This document shows positions 35,225-43,935 of a DNA stretch of 64,000 bases, one piece after another. Source of the stretch: UBA2040 sp041751955 (GTDB taxonomy: Bacteria > Bacteroidota > Bacteroidia > Flavobacteriales_D > Crocinitomicaceae); NCBI GenBank assembly GCA_041751955.1, contig JBGSIB010000011.1:1-64000 (forward strand), given 5' to 3'. The position numbers and the translations under genes are program-made. Under the pieces are notes generated by a model, which worked only from the letters and a program-made list of their open reading frames with translations, searched no databases and had not been told where the DNA came from. Each line of letters opens with the position of its first letter. Positions within the stretch are counted from its first letter, which is position 1.

Positions 35225-35295
35225 TTTAGACTTTAGACATTAGATGCTAGACTTCGGACAAAGCGAGTCTAGCATCTAAAGTCTAAGATCTTATA
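35225..35295. repeat. Inverted heptamer array (TTTAGAC ... TCTAAAG)
   Basis: Units TTTAGAC, TTTAGAC, ATTAGAT, GCTAGAC, TTCGGAC, an 8-base centre, then TCTAGCA, TCTAAAG, TCTAAGA, TCTTATA. The two halves are complementary over AGATGCTAGACT / AGTCTAGCATCT, so the whole can fold as a hairpin. It lies between the nitroreductase start and the pirin stop. Confidence 0.8.
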
Positions 35296-35302
35296 TCTTT
35301 TT

Positions 35303-36013
35303 TTAAAATTCCATAGGTACCTCTAACACCAAGACCTTACTTTTTGTTTTGGCGGTAAAATTAACTTCTTTTTCGTTCCATATTCCGATAGCATCGCGTT
35401 TTGATAATGGTTCATCGGCGATATTTACTTCGCCTTCAACTATCATCGTATAAATGCCATTGTTATCATCATGCAACTTATAACTTAGGCTTTTGTTCTC
35501 GTCCAACTCAGCCATGTGGATGTATGCATTTTGGTGAATCCATGCTCCATCGTCGTCTTGGTTTGGTGAAACAAGTTGCAGGAAATTATTATTCATTTTC
35601 GCCATGTCAATTTTAAACTGATCGTAACGCGGTTCAACATTTTTCTTGTTTGGGAAAATCCAAATTTGAAAAAGATTGGTTGCAACATCTGTAGGATTTA
35701 CTTCAGAATGTAAAACGCCACTTCCAGCGCTCATCACTTGAATTTCTCCAGCTTCTATTGTTCCTTCATTGCCCATGGAATCTTTATGTGCCAAAGCTCC
35801 CGTTAAGGGAATGGTAATGATTTCCATGTTGTCGTGTGGGTGTGTTCCAAATCCACCTTTTCCGGCTACCGTATCATCGTTCAAAACGCGTAAAGCACCG
35901 AAATTAATTTTGTTGGGATCGTACCATTGGGCAAAACTGAAAGAATGATTTACTTTCAACCATCCGTGGTCGGCCGAACCTCTTGTATTGGCTTTGTGAA
36001 TGATTTTATTCAT
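35303..36013 (-). CDS. Pirin-family protein (bicupin, quercetinase-like)
   Basis: 236 residues from ATG 36013 (MNKIIHKANTRGSADHGWLK), the usual family start; an in-frame ATG at 36079 would add 22 residues and is not excluded because the promoter lies upstream of both. Metal-binding motif GFGTHPHDNMEIITI, then GTIEAGEIQVMSAGSGVLHSE, with the conserved histidines and glutamate of the N-terminal cupin. Some members have quercetin 2,3-dioxygenase activity, but the physiological role is uncertain. Confidence 0.9.
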   Translation of the reverse strand: MNKIIHKANTRGSADHGWLKVNHSFSFAQWYDPNKINFGALRVLNDDTVAGKGGFGTHPHDNMEIITIPLTGALAHKDSMGNEGTIEAGEIQVMSAGSGVLHSEVNPTDVATNLFQIWIFPNKKNVEPRYDQFKIDMAKMNNNFLQLVSPNQDDDGAWIHQNAYIHMAELDENKSLSYKLHDDNNGIYTMIVEGEVNIADEPLSKRDAIGIWNEKEVNFTAKTKSKVLVLEVPMEF

Positions 36014-36099
36014 AACTGCTGTGTTTTTTGTTCCTAATATCATGACGTCGTAATCTGAATTTTTTGGTCTTACTTTCATGACTATTTATTTTAATACAA

Positions 36100-36107
36100 C
36101 AAAGTTA
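36100..36107 (-). promoter_or_regulatory. Putative -7 element (TAACTTTG on minus strand) for pirin gene
   Basis: Exact TAnnTTTG match; transcription would begin near 36093, leaving a leader of about 14 bases to ATG 36079 or about 80 to ATG 36013. Confidence 0.5.
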
Positions 36108-36252
36108 ACTAAAATTAGTTACCATGGTAAGTATTTTTAAAATAATTAACATTGGGGCAATGAAAATGGAAAACTGACCAAGAATATTGAAATGCTAGTT
36201 TTTATTTTGTACTTTCTCTCTTTATGCAGTATCGACCTTGAAATTTAAAACC

Positions 36253-36603
36253 ATGACAAGACTTTTTTCTACATCAATTCTTCTTTTTTTCGTAATAACG
36301 GGAGTGTCCTGTTCAAGAACACAAACTTTGGTTGACGTTCCTGATTGTGTCGAGAAAAAAATCAGGAAAATACAGAAGGCAAGCGCTCAAAACCCACCAG
36401 CTGAGGCTTGGCAATGGAAGGTAGACGGAAAAACGTACTATTATTTTAACTCTAGTTGTTGCGACCAATTCAACTATCTCTATGACGAAAAGTGCAATGT
36501 AGTTTGTGCACCAGATGGTGGTTTCACCGGGAAGGGTGATGGGAATTGTCCGACTTTTTCCGGAACAATTGAAAAGAAATTGGTTTGGAAAGATATGAGA
36601 TAA
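36253..36603 (+). CDS. DUF6970-like lipoprotein
   Basis: 116 residues from ATG 36253 (an in-frame TTG at 36238 precedes it). The signal ILLFFVITGVSCSRT is a lipobox. The mature domain has C-V-E-K-K-I-R-K-I, NPPAEAWQWKVDGKTYYYF, SSCCDQFNYLYDEKCNVVC and APDGGFTGKGDGNCP, the pattern I associate with DUF6970; five to six cysteines probably form disulfides. Function unknown. Confidence 0.7.
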   Translation: MTRLFSTSILLFFVITGVSCSRTQTLVDVPDCVEKKIRKIQKASAQNPPAEAWQWKVDGKTYYYFNSSCCDQFNYLYDEKCNVVCAPDGGFTGKGDGNCPTFSGTIEKKLVWKDMR

Positions 36604-36629
36604 TAGAATATTGATGATATTCGTTCCCT

Positions 36630-37385
36630 ATGAAATCAACCAACACTATTCTTATTCTGGTGATTGCGCTTATCAACCTATTATCGACGAGTACCTTAGA
36701 AGCTCAAACAGAGGATGAAACGTCCAGTTTATTGAAAAAACGTAGTTTTGAAATCGGTTTAAATTTCTCAGGAGATCTTGCATATAGAAAATTAAGTACT
36801 TCGCTACCTTCTGAGTTAACTGATTATCAGATTTCTCAAAAAAATAAAGAGGAAAAGCCAATTTTTGGTTTTCAAACTGGTGTTGGGCTAGTCTATAATT
36901 TTAATTCTCATATCGGCATAGAAACTGGAATTCAATATACAAGACGTGGCTACAAATATTTTACGGATGCCATAGTTTGGGATGGACAATCGCAACAGAA
37001 CATTGTAAATGCTGTGGTTCATACCAGCGCATTCCATCATTTATCTGTACCACTAAAGGCAAATTTCACTTTTGGGAATAAGAAATTAAAATTTTTCTCC
37101 AGCGTAGGTGCGTCTTTCGATTATTTGATGTTTCATAAAGAGACCAATAGCTATAAATTCCCCAACAAGGACGTTTCTGGCTACTTTTATTCTTCTAAAA
37201 ATGGTTTGTCAGCGTTTGATTTTGTTCCAAGATTGGGAATCGGTTTCGTTTACGATTTTAGTCCAAAATATTGCCTGCGCGTTGAACCTAATTTCAGGTA
37301 TGGCTTAATGCCACAAACGAATACTTTGGTTGTCGAAAGGCTTTGGACTTCTGGCGTGAATTGCTCATTCTTAATTCGATTATAA
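36630..37385 (+). CDS. Porin-family outer-membrane beta-barrel protein
   Basis: 251 residues with a signal peptide ending LEAQ. Barrel strands run throughout (KRSFEIGLNFSGDLAY, FGFQTGVGLVYNFNSHIGIETGIQYTRRGYKYF, LSVPLKANFTF, FFSSVGASFDY, FVPRLGIGFVYDFSPKYCLRVEPNFRYGL), ending in VNCSFLIRL. This is the general outer-membrane protein beta-barrel (PorT-like) pattern. It follows the lipoprotein gene by 26 bases. Confidence 0.75.
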   Translation: MKSTNTILILVIALINLLSTSTLEAQTEDETSSLLKKRSFEIGLNFSGDLAYRKLSTSLPSELTDYQISQKNKEEKPIFGFQTGVGLVYNFNSHIGIETGIQYTRRGYKYFTDAIVWDGQSQQNIVNAVVHTSAFHHLSVPLKANFTFGNKKLKFFSSVGASFDYLMFHKETNSYKFPNKDVSGYFYSSKNGLSAFDFVPRLGIGFVYDFSPKYCLRVEPNFRYGLMPQTNTLVVERLWTSGVNCSFLIRL

Positions 37386-37432
37386 GGTATAAACGGTTTA
37401 CATTTTGTGAGTATTTCCTATTTTTACCGTTC

Positions 37433-37849
37433 ATGCGAACATCTTTATACATTCTAATTCTTCTTTGTAGCCCGAACATTCTTTTTGGACAAAATTCCGA
37501 TTCCATTTACAAAAATCCAGAAGTAGCCGCACAGTATTTTGGTGGCATGGATTCCATTTTGGCCTATCTCGATAGAAATTCGGTTTACCCAAAAATTTCT
37601 ATAAAGAATTGTGATGAGGGCACTGTAATTATTAATTGCATAGTTGAACGAAATGGAAGAATATCGGTTAACCATATTGTTGAAAGTATTTCTAATGAGC
37701 TAGATGCTGAATCGAGGCGTTTGGTTGAAAATATGCCCGCATGGCGACCTGCTATTCAAAAGGGGCAAACGGTACGTTCGAATGTTGAAATTTCTTTGGA
37801 ATTTAACTTAGCCTCCGAAAAAGCTAAGCGAAAAAAACTCAAAAAATAG
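37433..37849 (+). CDS. Exported TonB C-terminal-domain protein
   Basis: 138 residues from ATG 37433 (MRTSLYILILLCSPNILFGQ is a signal peptide; the upstream frame overlaps the previous gene). The mature part PEVAAQYFGGMDSILAYLDRNSVYP, GTVIINCIVERNGRISVNHIVESISNELDAESRRLVENMPAWRPA is the TonB C-terminal fold. There is no proline-rich linker, so it is unlikely to bridge the periplasm to the inner membrane. Ends in a lysine-rich tail. Confidence 0.82.
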   Translation: MRTSLYILILLCSPNILFGQNSDSIYKNPEVAAQYFGGMDSILAYLDRNSVYPKISIKNCDEGTVIINCIVERNGRISVNHIVESISNELDAESRRLVENMPAWRPAIQKGQTVRSNVEISLEFNLASEKAKRKKLKK

Positions 37850-37936
37850 GAAAAGCATAGAAAAAAACTCTAAAAAGTTACAGTGTTAAGTTTCATTTAG
37901 CTAAGAGGTGTTTATTTCATAATCATCAATTTATAG

Positions 37937-37944
37937 TAGATTTG
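37937..37944 (+). promoter_or_regulatory. Putative -7 element (TAGATTTG) for the SGNH-MMPL-GT operon
   Basis: Exact TAnnTTTG match ending five bases before the ATG at 37950. Confidence 0.5.
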
Positions 37945-37949
37945 GTAAG

Positions 37950-38966
37950 ATGAAGCAAGCAATTTTATTTCTTCGTAAAATTTTGGTTTACGCCTTCGTG
38001 GTGGTGGTTTGTTTCGAAATAGCATTGCGGATTTTAGGATATGGACCGTATCGGAATTCGGACTATAAAGTTGAGGCGTCGCCTGCGAATGCTTTTATAG
38101 GTGATGAAAAGTTAGGCATCGCTTTGAATCCTGGATCCTATAAAATAGTATTGAACGATAAAATTCGTTTTCAAACAACTCACACAAACTTGAGTAGGCG
38201 ACTTGTTCCACAACAAGCTGAGTCAGATTCTTTGAAAATGGCTTTTTTAGGATGTTCCTTCACCTATGGATATGGCGTAAATGATAAGGATAATTTCGTT
38301 TCAAAAATTCAAAATTCCATGCCCAATTGGCGAATAGATAATTATGCGACCCCGGGATTTGGAACCGTTCAATCCTACCTTCAATTGCAAGAAATTCTCA
38401 AAGAAAACGATACAAAAGTAGTGGTGCTGTGTTTTTCGGATTTTCATTTTATCAGAAATGTAATGTCACACATTTATCGATCGAATTTAAAAATTGGATT
38501 TCGAAATTCTTCGAAAGATGTTGACACGAGAATGGAAAAAGCAAATTTTCCCTACATTCCCAATTCAGATCTCAAGGTGCAATACAATAAATGGGACGAA
38601 CTCTATTCCAACTATTATTTAAGGGAATATTTAGCCTCGAGTAACTGGATGCAAACAAATGTCGATAAGTTCAAAGACAGAAACCTCAATTCCGTGAACG
38701 TTACCGTAGCTTTATTGCTAAAAATGAAGCGTATGTGCGATGAAAAAGACGTTGAATTTGTTGTGTTTTGCTTGGATAATTCTTTCGAAACTAGACAATT
38801 GCAGAAGTCATTGAATTTTAAAAATTGGAAAAATATCCACTTCAACTTTGGAAGTAAAAGTTTAACAAATCGCCCTTACGACAGTCATCCTAACGCTAAA
38901 GGACACAGTTGGATGGCAAAGAAAATGATTCCTTTTTTGAAAAATGTTCTTATACAAAGTGAGTAG
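37950..38966 (+). CDS. SGNH/GDSL-like hydrolase with N-terminal membrane anchor
   Basis: 338 residues. One N-terminal membrane segment (about 10-30), then the SGNH block I FLGCSFTYGYG (nucleophile Ser103) and a terminal block V YDSHPNAKGHSWMA with the Asp-x-x-His dyad. The catalytic domain would face the periplasm. Such enzymes add or remove O-acyl groups on glycans or lipids. First gene of a four-gene operon; it overlaps the MMPL gene by 23 bases. Confidence 0.75.
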   Translation: MKQAILFLRKILVYAFVVVVCFEIALRILGYGPYRNSDYKVEASPANAFIGDEKLGIALNPGSYKIVLNDKIRFQTTHTNLSRRLVPQQAESDSLKMAFLGCSFTYGYGVNDKDNFVSKIQNSMPNWRIDNYATPGFGTVQSYLQLQEILKENDTKVVVLCFSDFHFIRNVMSHIYRSNLKIGFRNSSKDVDTRMEKANFPYIPNSDLKVQYNKWDELYSNYYLREYLASSNWMQTNVDKFKDRNLNSVNVTVALLLKMKRMCDEKDVEFVVFCLDNSFETRQLQKSLNFKNWKNIHFNFGSKSLTNRPYDSHPNAKGHSWMAKKMIPFLKNVLIQSE

Positions 38967-41130
38967 AACCTTACGAACATATCTGGCCATGGGACTGTTG
39001 ATTATTCTCGGTTTTTTCACTTTTCAAAGACTGAGATTTGAACCTGTTTTTTCGCCATATGGTTTTGCTTCTTCTAATGAAATTGTAAGTTTAGAGCTTT
39101 TCGAAGGCCAGTTTCCGAAAACCAATAAAGAACAAAGTGCTATCGTCATCCTTCAGAAAAAACAAGGATGGAAAAGCTATGCAGATTTTTTAGAATTGAA
39201 ATCCAGAACTGTATCGATTGAAAAATTGCATGAGTTGAAGGAAATATTCTCAGTTACAAATCTTAGTTTTCCAAAGAAAGGTCCATTTGGGATGAAACAA
39301 GCTAAAATACTGCATTTGGAGAACGAGATGGCTTTTAAAAAATCCTACAGCAAGTTGAAGAAAATGGATTATGCACATGCCAAATTTCTTTCAAGTAATG
39401 GAAAATACGCCTTATTTTTTCTGAATCTCAAAAAAGAATTGTCGGAAGCGAGCATTCAAAAATTAGAGAATATTCAAGGAAATAAGCAGTCGACTTTTGT
39501 TTTTCATGCCGGATATATGGAAAGGGAAAATCAGGCAAGCATGATTCGAGAGACAATCTTTATTGCCGCTTTGGCTGTGCTTTTGGTAATTTTGGGCTTC
39601 TATTTTGTGGCTAAATCTTTAAGAGGATTGGCCATTATTGCTGTGACGCTTTTATTTAATTTAAGTCTGGTTTTTATTTTCATGTTTCTCATGGATATTC
39701 CTTTCAGCATGAACATGATAGGTATCCCTTGTTTGATTGTTATTCTCTCTTTTTCCGATTTGATGCATATTTTTTATCATCAATCCATATTGGCAGATCA
39801 ATCGAAGGATGACGTCACTTTGAGGCAAACTATTTTGAAGAAAATAGGTTTTCCGATGATGCTGACTTCTGTGACGAACGGTCTTGGATTCATCGTTTTT
39901 TTGGTGATTTCGGATGTTCGGGTCATGACTGAATTAGCCGTGGTTTCCTTGTTCGGTATTTTGATTGCTTATCTCAGCTCTCGTTTTTTGATATTGCCTT
40001 TGATGTCTAAAAATGTGAAATATATTTTGCGCAAAAACCTTCAGAACGATGGTCAAAAGTATTATCGCATCATCAAAAAAATCAGTAAACGATCTCGGCT
40101 CGTAACTGGTTTAACAGCAATTTTATTCATTGGTTTATTGATTGGTCTGAGTTCCATTTTTAAAATTGATTTTAAAGCGGAAAATTATGTTCAGGGAAAT
40201 ACCAAATCCTATCAAACGGCTAGCATACTTGGGGAGCATTTTTTCGGTTCGCATAAAGGGCAAATAAGTGTCAGACATGCTGCGAAGGAGGGAAAATGGT
40301 CTAAGGAATATCAACAAAAACTGGACAAGGTTGAGGAAACTATTGAATCTATATTCAATCCCTTATCTATGACGTCAACAAATAGTCTGGTCAAAAGATT
40401 TCACCAAGTGCGAATAGGAGGAAATCCAGCGGGATATAGCTTAATGAATAACTTGGAACCAAAAGAAATAGAACCTTTCATTGAAGAATTGGGTGGACTG
40501 AATTTAATCGCCCGAAATGGAAGGATTTCAAAAATCGAGTTTGGGTTCAAAGACGAAGGATTGACTGAAAATCTATCAAAATTTAAATTATTGGAGAAGA
40601 AATTGGAAAATTTCACTGATGAAAAATCAAGTTTCCAGATTAGCGGAAGTTCCTTTATATCAGATAAATCAGTTGTAAAATATTCATTCGAAGTAATAAT
40701 TGGTTTGTCTCTTGGTTTATTACTGACCTGTTTAATTGTTTTGTTTTATTTCAAATCTATTCGTTTAGCCATTGGTACTCTGTTGGTTAACGGAATTCCT
40801 GTTTTTATTTGTATGATCGTCTTGTTGCTAAGTCACGTTCAAATCAATCCACAATCGCTATTTTTATTGAGTGCCTTGTTGGGATTATGTCTAGATGATT
40901 CTCTATATTTAATGGCTTATCGTAAAAAACGAATTAAGGATTTGAATCTTTTCCCCATACGCGTCACAAGCCTAGTTTTGGCTCTGTCATTTTGTGCTTT
41001 ATTGGGCTCAAGTTTCGTTTGGTTGAAGGAATTTGCGCTAATATTTATCCTTGGAATCGTTTTGGCGTTTTTCTTAGATGTTCTCATTTATCCACTTTTT
41101 ATGAATTTAGCAATAGAGGAAAATGATTGA
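38944..41130 (+). CDS. MMPL/RND-superfamily transporter
   Basis: 728 residues, two RND halves: a membrane segment at about 12-30, a periplasmic loop, a five-helix bundle (about 200-360, with LMDIPFSMNMIGIPCLIVILSFSDLMHIFYH), a second segment (about 395-415), second loop, and second bundle (about 580-725, with LLSALLGLCLDDSLYLMAYRKKR). This is the HpnN/MmpL layout. Such proteins move lipids or glycolipids from the inner membrane. A GTG at 38959 is an alternative start. It overlaps the GT2 gene by eight bases. Confidence 0.85.
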   Translation: MFLYKVSRTLRTYLAMGLLIILGFFTFQRLRFEPVFSPYGFASSNEIVSLELFEGQFPKTNKEQSAIVILQKKQGWKSYADFLELKSRTVSIEKLHELKEIFSVTNLSFPKKGPFGMKQAKILHLENEMAFKKSYSKLKKMDYAHAKFLSSNGKYALFFLNLKKELSEASIQKLENIQGNKQSTFVFHAGYMERENQASMIRETIFIAALAVLLVILGFYFVAKSLRGLAIIAVTLLFNLSLVFIFMFLMDIPFSMNMIGIPCLIVILSFSDLMHIFYHQSILADQSKDDVTLRQTILKKIGFPMMLTSVTNGLGFIVFLVISDVRVMTELAVVSLFGILIAYLSSRFLILPLMSKNVKYILRKNLQNDGQKYYRIIKKISKRSRLVTGLTAILFIGLLIGLSSIFKIDFKAENYVQGNTKSYQTASILGEHFFGSHKGQISVRHAAKEGKWSKEYQQKLDKVEETIESIFNPLSMTSTNSLVKRFHQVRIGGNPAGYSLMNNLEPKEIEPFIEELGGLNLIARNGRISKIEFGFKDEGLTENLSKFKLLEKKLENFTDEKSSFQISGSSFISDKSVVKYSFEVIIGLSLGLLLTCLIVLFYFKSIRLAIGTLLVNGIPVFICMIVLLLSHVQINPQSLFLLSALLGLCLDDSLYLMAYRKKRIKDLNLFPIRVTSLVLALSFCALLGSSFVWLKEFALIFILGIVLAFFLDVLIYPLFMNLAIEEND

Positions 41131-42580
41131 TTTTGTCTTCGCTTTTTGGGTCTTTTTGAACGTGTTATTGCTCATTTACATTTGCGAGGAGCTGATATTG
41201 GTTTTTGCAGCATTGCGTTATAAAAAACCAAAGTCAAATCTCAATTTGGACAATCTGCCAGCTGTTACACTTCAATTGCCGCTTTACAATGAACCGTACG
41301 TGATTGAACGTTTGCTCGATGCTTGCATGAAATTGGATTATCCGGATTCTCTATTTCAAATTCAAATTTTAGATGATTCCAATGATAAAACAACCGCACT
41401 TATTGAGAATTATCTCGCTCAGAAGTGCACACGTAAAATAGAAGTTCAGCACATTCGTCGGGAAAACCGTAAAGGATACAAGGCCGGGGCTTTGGATTAT
41501 GGCATGTCGGATGCAAAAGGAGAATTCATTGTGATTTTTGATGCAGATTTCATTCCGCAATCCGACTTTTTATTAAAAACCATTCCTCATTTTTCCCATG
41601 AAAAAGTTGGTGTGGTTCAAACGAAATGGGGACATACAAATGAAACTTATTCGCTTTTAACCAGAGCGCAAGCGATTATGCTCAATACGCATTTTAGTGT
41701 CGAACAAATGGGCCGATCTTTCAAAAAAGCGTACATCAATTTTAATGGAACTGCCGGCGTATGGCGCAAATCGTGTATTCTGGATGCGGGCGGTTGGGCT
41801 GCGGATACTTTGACAGAAGATTTGGATTTAAGCTACAGAGCTCAAATCAGAAATTGGGAATTTGTCTATTTGAATGATGTGGAAACGCCCGCTGAATTGC
41901 CTATTACTTTTGAAGCGTATAAAACGCAACAATTTCGCTGGTCGAAAGGTGCGGCTGAATGTGTAAAGAAAAATTGGAATTTGCTTTGGACAGCTCAAAT
42001 TCCTTTAAAAAACAAAATTTTTGGATCTTTCCATTTATTGAATTCATCCATTTATTTTTTGGTCTTTCTATTACTTTTGACAAGTCCTTTAATCTATTAC
42101 TTTGCAGCGCTGGATAAAATTCGTTTCCCTTTTCACGAGCAATTAGGCATAATTGGGCTTATTGTTTCTTCCCTGCTTGTGCTGGTTTTTGCCTTCGGTC
42201 AGTTCATGGGTAGAAAAGTTACTTTGGCTCAAATTTTATGGTTTTTTCCCTCTTTGTTCATTTATTTCTCGATGACTGCTGGAATTTCAATATACATGGC
42301 AAAAGGGGTTTTTGAAGGATACAGAGGTAAGAAAACTGCTTTTTTGCGCACCCCAAAGTTGGGAACGAATCGTCAGTACGCAATTGAAAAACCACAAGGT
42401 AATTCGCTGTTTAGTCTGACAACATTTCTAGAGTTTGCTTTCCTTTTGTATGGCCTATTTTATTTGTTTCAAGGTATAAGTAAAGGAAAAGCAGAAATCG
42501 TAATTTATGGAGCCATTTTAGCGATTGGATTTTCGCTCTCCTTATTCTTTCCGAAAATTTCGTGGAAATGGAAAAAGTGA
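41123..42580 (+). CDS. Processive-type family 2 glycosyltransferase (membrane)
   Basis: 485 residues. One N-terminal membrane segment, the catalytic domain LDDS (83-86), FDADF (139-143), TEDLDLSYR (232-240, catalytic Asp) and QQFRWSKG (270-277, Q-x-x-R-W), then four to five C-terminal membrane segments. This is the cellulose-synthase-like group, which also contains glycolipid glucosyltransferases. No c-di-GMP PilZ domain. It overlaps both neighbours. Confidence 0.88.
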   Translation: MIDFVFAFWVFLNVLLLIYICEELILVFAALRYKKPKSNLNLDNLPAVTLQLPLYNEPYVIERLLDACMKLDYPDSLFQIQILDDSNDKTTALIENYLAQKCTRKIEVQHIRRENRKGYKAGALDYGMSDAKGEFIVIFDADFIPQSDFLLKTIPHFSHEKVGVVQTKWGHTNETYSLLTRAQAIMLNTHFSVEQMGRSFKKAYINFNGTAGVWRKSCILDAGGWAADTLTEDLDLSYRAQIRNWEFVYLNDVETPAELPITFEAYKTQQFRWSKGAAECVKKNWNLLWTAQIPLKNKIFGSFHLLNSSIYFLVFLLLLTSPLIYYFAALDKIRFPFHEQLGIIGLIVSSLLVLVFAFGQFMGRKVTLAQILWFFPSLFIYFSMTAGISIYMAKGVFEGYRGKKTAFLRTPKLGTNRQYAIEKPQGNSLFSLTTFLEFAFLLYGLFYLFQGISKGKAEIVIYGAILAIGFSLSLFFPKISWKWKK

Positions 42581-43935
42581 AGAATTCCGCGCCGTATTTA
42601 TTTTTCGCTATTTCTTTGCTGGGATATTTTGGTTTTTCCTATTATTTCAAAAGGTCTTACCAGTTGGAGCTTTTGGGCACTTATTTTGTTTTGTTTTTAT
42701 CAGCGTGGTTCCTTTTTCGACTTTCCATTCAACAATCCAAAAGTTGGGTCTTTTTGTTCGTTTGTGGTTTGCTTTTTCGACTTTTATTTTTGTTTCCTCA
42801 ACCGCATTTATCCGACGATTATTTCCGATTTACTTGGGATGGGGAATTGAGCAAGGACGGAATTTCACCTTTTACTTTTCAACCTCGATTGTACGAGCAA
42901 AACTTGCGAGATAGACCAGAATTGATGCCCAAGTACAAATCTTTATTGGAAGCGCATTCCGAAGATTTTCCTGAAGGGATGAATTCCAAACAGTATTTCT
43001 CCATTTATCCAACGTGGAATCAGGCCTTATTTTATCTTTCTACATGGACGAATTCTCCGAATAAAGGCAATTTGGTCTTCATGCGAATTTTAATCATTCT
43101 TGCGGAAATTGTTACCTTTTTCATTCTGAGACGGTTGTTGCAAGCACACAATCAATCCCAAAAATGGGTGTTTTATTATTGGTTAAATCCATTGATTATT
43201 ATTGAGTTGGCGGGTAATTTACATTTTGATGTTTTTGCCATAAGTTTTGTATTGATGGCTTTTTGGTTCGTTTTGAATCGGAGAATTTTACCAGCGGCGG
43301 CCTCCGTAAGTTTAGCGATTGTCAGTAAGTTGAATCCCATAATTTTCCTCGGTGCGGTATTCTCTGAATTAAAATGGAGCAAGTTTTTGAAACTAGTTTT
43401 CTCTACGCTCATTTTAACTTTCGGACTGTTTCTAGTGCTATTTTCAAAAGATACTTTCCTCAATTTCATGAAAAGTTTCGGATTGTATTTCGCGTGGTTT
43501 GAGTTCAATACAGGAGTTTATTCTATCCTGCGAGATTTTGTTAAGATGATCAGTGGTGTGGATATTTCATCGTATTTGAGTCTTTATTTTCCATTCCTCA
43601 CGATGGGACTTTTTACTTTAATTTGTCTTTTTAGTCCGAAAACATCGAGTATTGAGAAGTTGCTCTTGTTGTATTTCGTTTACTTTTCGTTTTCACCTAT
43701 TGTTCATCCTTGGTACATTACCATTATTTTGCCTTTGGGAATCTTGAGCGGTAAATTGTACCCAATTTTATGGACATTTCTTATCTTTTTCACCTATTCC
43801 GCTTATTCAGAAAAACCATTTATGTCTGTTCAATGGCTCGTCTATTTGGAGTATGCACTGCTTTATTTGTGCTACTTTTTGGAAACCAAAACCCATTATT
43901 TGGATGCGGTGAAGAGAAGAGTTTTTATTGCTTGA
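42568..43935 (+). CDS. Polytopic membrane glycosyltransferase (annotated mannosyltransferase in Bacteroidota)
   Basis: 455 residues from ATG 42568 (GTG 42562 is in frame). About eleven membrane segments. A conserved first loop LSDDYFRFTWDGELSKDGISPF resembles the acidic loop of GT-C enzymes that use polyprenyl-phosphate sugars; later SKLNPIIFLGAVF and SPIVHPWYITIILPLG match the family. It overlaps the GT2 gene by 13 bases and ends the four-gene operon, with an 11-base tail-to-tail overlap with the next gene. Confidence 0.78.
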   Translation: MEKVKNSAPYLFFAISLLGYFGFSYYFKRSYQLELLGTYFVLFLSAWFLFRLSIQQSKSWVFLFVCGLLFRLLFLFPQPHLSDDYFRFTWDGELSKDGISPFTFQPRLYEQNLRDRPELMPKYKSLLEAHSEDFPEGMNSKQYFSIYPTWNQALFYLSTWTNSPNKGNLVFMRILIILAEIVTFFILRRLLQAHNQSQKWVFYYWLNPLIIIELAGNLHFDVFAISFVLMAFWFVLNRRILPAAASVSLAIVSKLNPIIFLGAVFSELKWSKFLKLVFSTLILTFGLFLVLFSKDTFLNFMKSFGLYFAWFEFNTGVYSILRDFVKMISGVDISSYLSLYFPFLTMGLFTLICLFSPKTSSIEKLLLLYFVYFSFSPIVHPWYITIILPLGILSGKLYPILWTFLIFFTYSAYSEKPFMSVQWLVYLEYALLYLCYFLETKTHYLDAVKRRVFIA

